Source: Tolumonas sp008015085 (GTDB lineage: Bacteria; Pseudomonadota; Gammaproteobacteria; Enterobacterales; Aeromonadaceae). From it: 64,000 nt of DNA. Below are positions 63,858 to 64,000 of this stretch, in pieces (within the stretch, counting starts at the first letter, position 1; every line of letters starts with the position of its first letter). The translations under genes were made by a program, and so were the position numbers. The stretch covers positions 372,001 through 436,000 of the forward strand of contig JAJUJX010000001.1 of NCBI GenBank assembly GCA_029265125.1, in the 5' to 3' direction. Under the pieces are notes generated by a model that was not told the DNA's origin, ran no database searches, and worked only from the letters and a program-made list of their open reading frames with translations.

Positions 63858-64000
63858 GGTTAGTTCTTCTAATTCAGCCGCGGTGCTGAAATCAAATCGC
63901 TGATTATCCAGACAATAAATATGTCCCGGAGTGCCTTTGGCCCGGATCTTGGCTGTGCTCAGAGTTGAATGTACCTGTGTCCAGCGTGGTTGTTCCGTCT
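63840..64000 (-). CDS. C-terminal fragment of an unidentified gene at the right edge
   Basis: A minus-strand frame of 52 codons runs in from the right edge and stops at 63840 (TGA). The fragment contains ARWTQ-like RWTQVHSTLS, then GTPGHIYCLD and FSTAAELEELTSVAG. It looks coding and convergent with the DUF2059 gene, but too little is visible to name the family. Confidence 0.5.
   Translation of the reverse strand, partial: TEQPRWTQVHSTLSTAKIRAKGTPGHIYCLDNQRFDFSTAAELEELTSVAGL

Noticed and set aside
1..64000. CRISPR arrays, insertion sequences and rRNA genes
   Set aside because: No regularly spaced repeats, transposase-like proteins or rRNA segments were seen in the window.

Overview
This is bacterial chromosome from a gammaproteobacterium. 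The housekeeping genes (leuABCD with a leucine leader peptide, thiBPQ under a TPP riboswitch, hinT-lpoB-thiK, slt, ygiQ, selO, tpx, pyrC, tRNA-Pro) and their arrangement fit Aeromonadales, perhaps a Tolumonas-like genus. That taxon is inferred from gene content, not proven.

Layout. 1-783: a partial ghrA on the left edge. 937-5501: a compact, unnamed polysaccharide locus. It encodes a Cys-rich TackOD1-type protein with a degenerate GGDEF domain, a processive GT2 synthase, a HlyD-type adaptor and an exported GH16-like hydrolase. 5512-6931: tpx and a PL7 alginate lyase on the minus strand. 7494-25987: a nearly complete alginate cluster on the plus strand, algD-alg8-alg44-algK-algG-algI-algJ-algF-algX-(algX-like)-algL-algA-manB, plus a second beta-helix mannuronan C5-epimerase behind a hairpin. 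The outer-membrane porin gene algE, expected between algK and algG, is absent from the cluster and from the window. This block is visibly richer in A+T than the flanking DNA. 26059-31637: an HDOD protein, a flavoprotein, two small lipoproteins and a PIN-PhoH ATPase. 31655-35146: thiQ, thiP, thiB and their TPP riboswitch. 35280-39481: a PilZ protein, a transglutaminase-like protein, a YddA/SbmA-like ABC protein, a LysR regulator and a DUF1127 protein. 39545-44370: leuDCBA with leuL and an attenuator. 44652-48309: selO, an MBL-fold protein, yehS and yjdM. 48640-49611: a solitary integron integrase with two LexA-type boxes, then an unrecognised gene and tRNA-Pro(GGG). 50593-63857: pyrC, a tandem PTPS protein, hinT-lpoB-thiK, a hibernation factor, a GGDEF-EAL protein, slt, an exported EEP-family protein, ygiQ and a DUF2059 protein. 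A partial gene lies on the right edge.

How the genes work together. AlgA, ManB and AlgD make GDP-mannuronate. Alg8 polymerises it under c-di-GMP control through the PilZ domain of Alg44. AlgK, AlgG, AlgX and AlgL act on the chain in the periplasm, and AlgI/J/F with AlgX acetylate it. The 937-5501 locus repeats the same logic with other parts: a synthase, an adaptor without PilZ, a periplasmic hydrolase, and a candidate c-di-GMP receptor whose GGDEF active site is lost while the RxxD inhibitory-site signature is kept. This resembles the role of PelD and is the best candidate here for an undescribed system.

Regulatory structure is dense: long inverted repeats before algD, between algD and alg8 and between algK and algG; five CTGT-N8-ACAG dyads, all between genes (two before algD, two before the integrase, one before an orphan gene); a leucine attenuator; and a TPP riboswitch.
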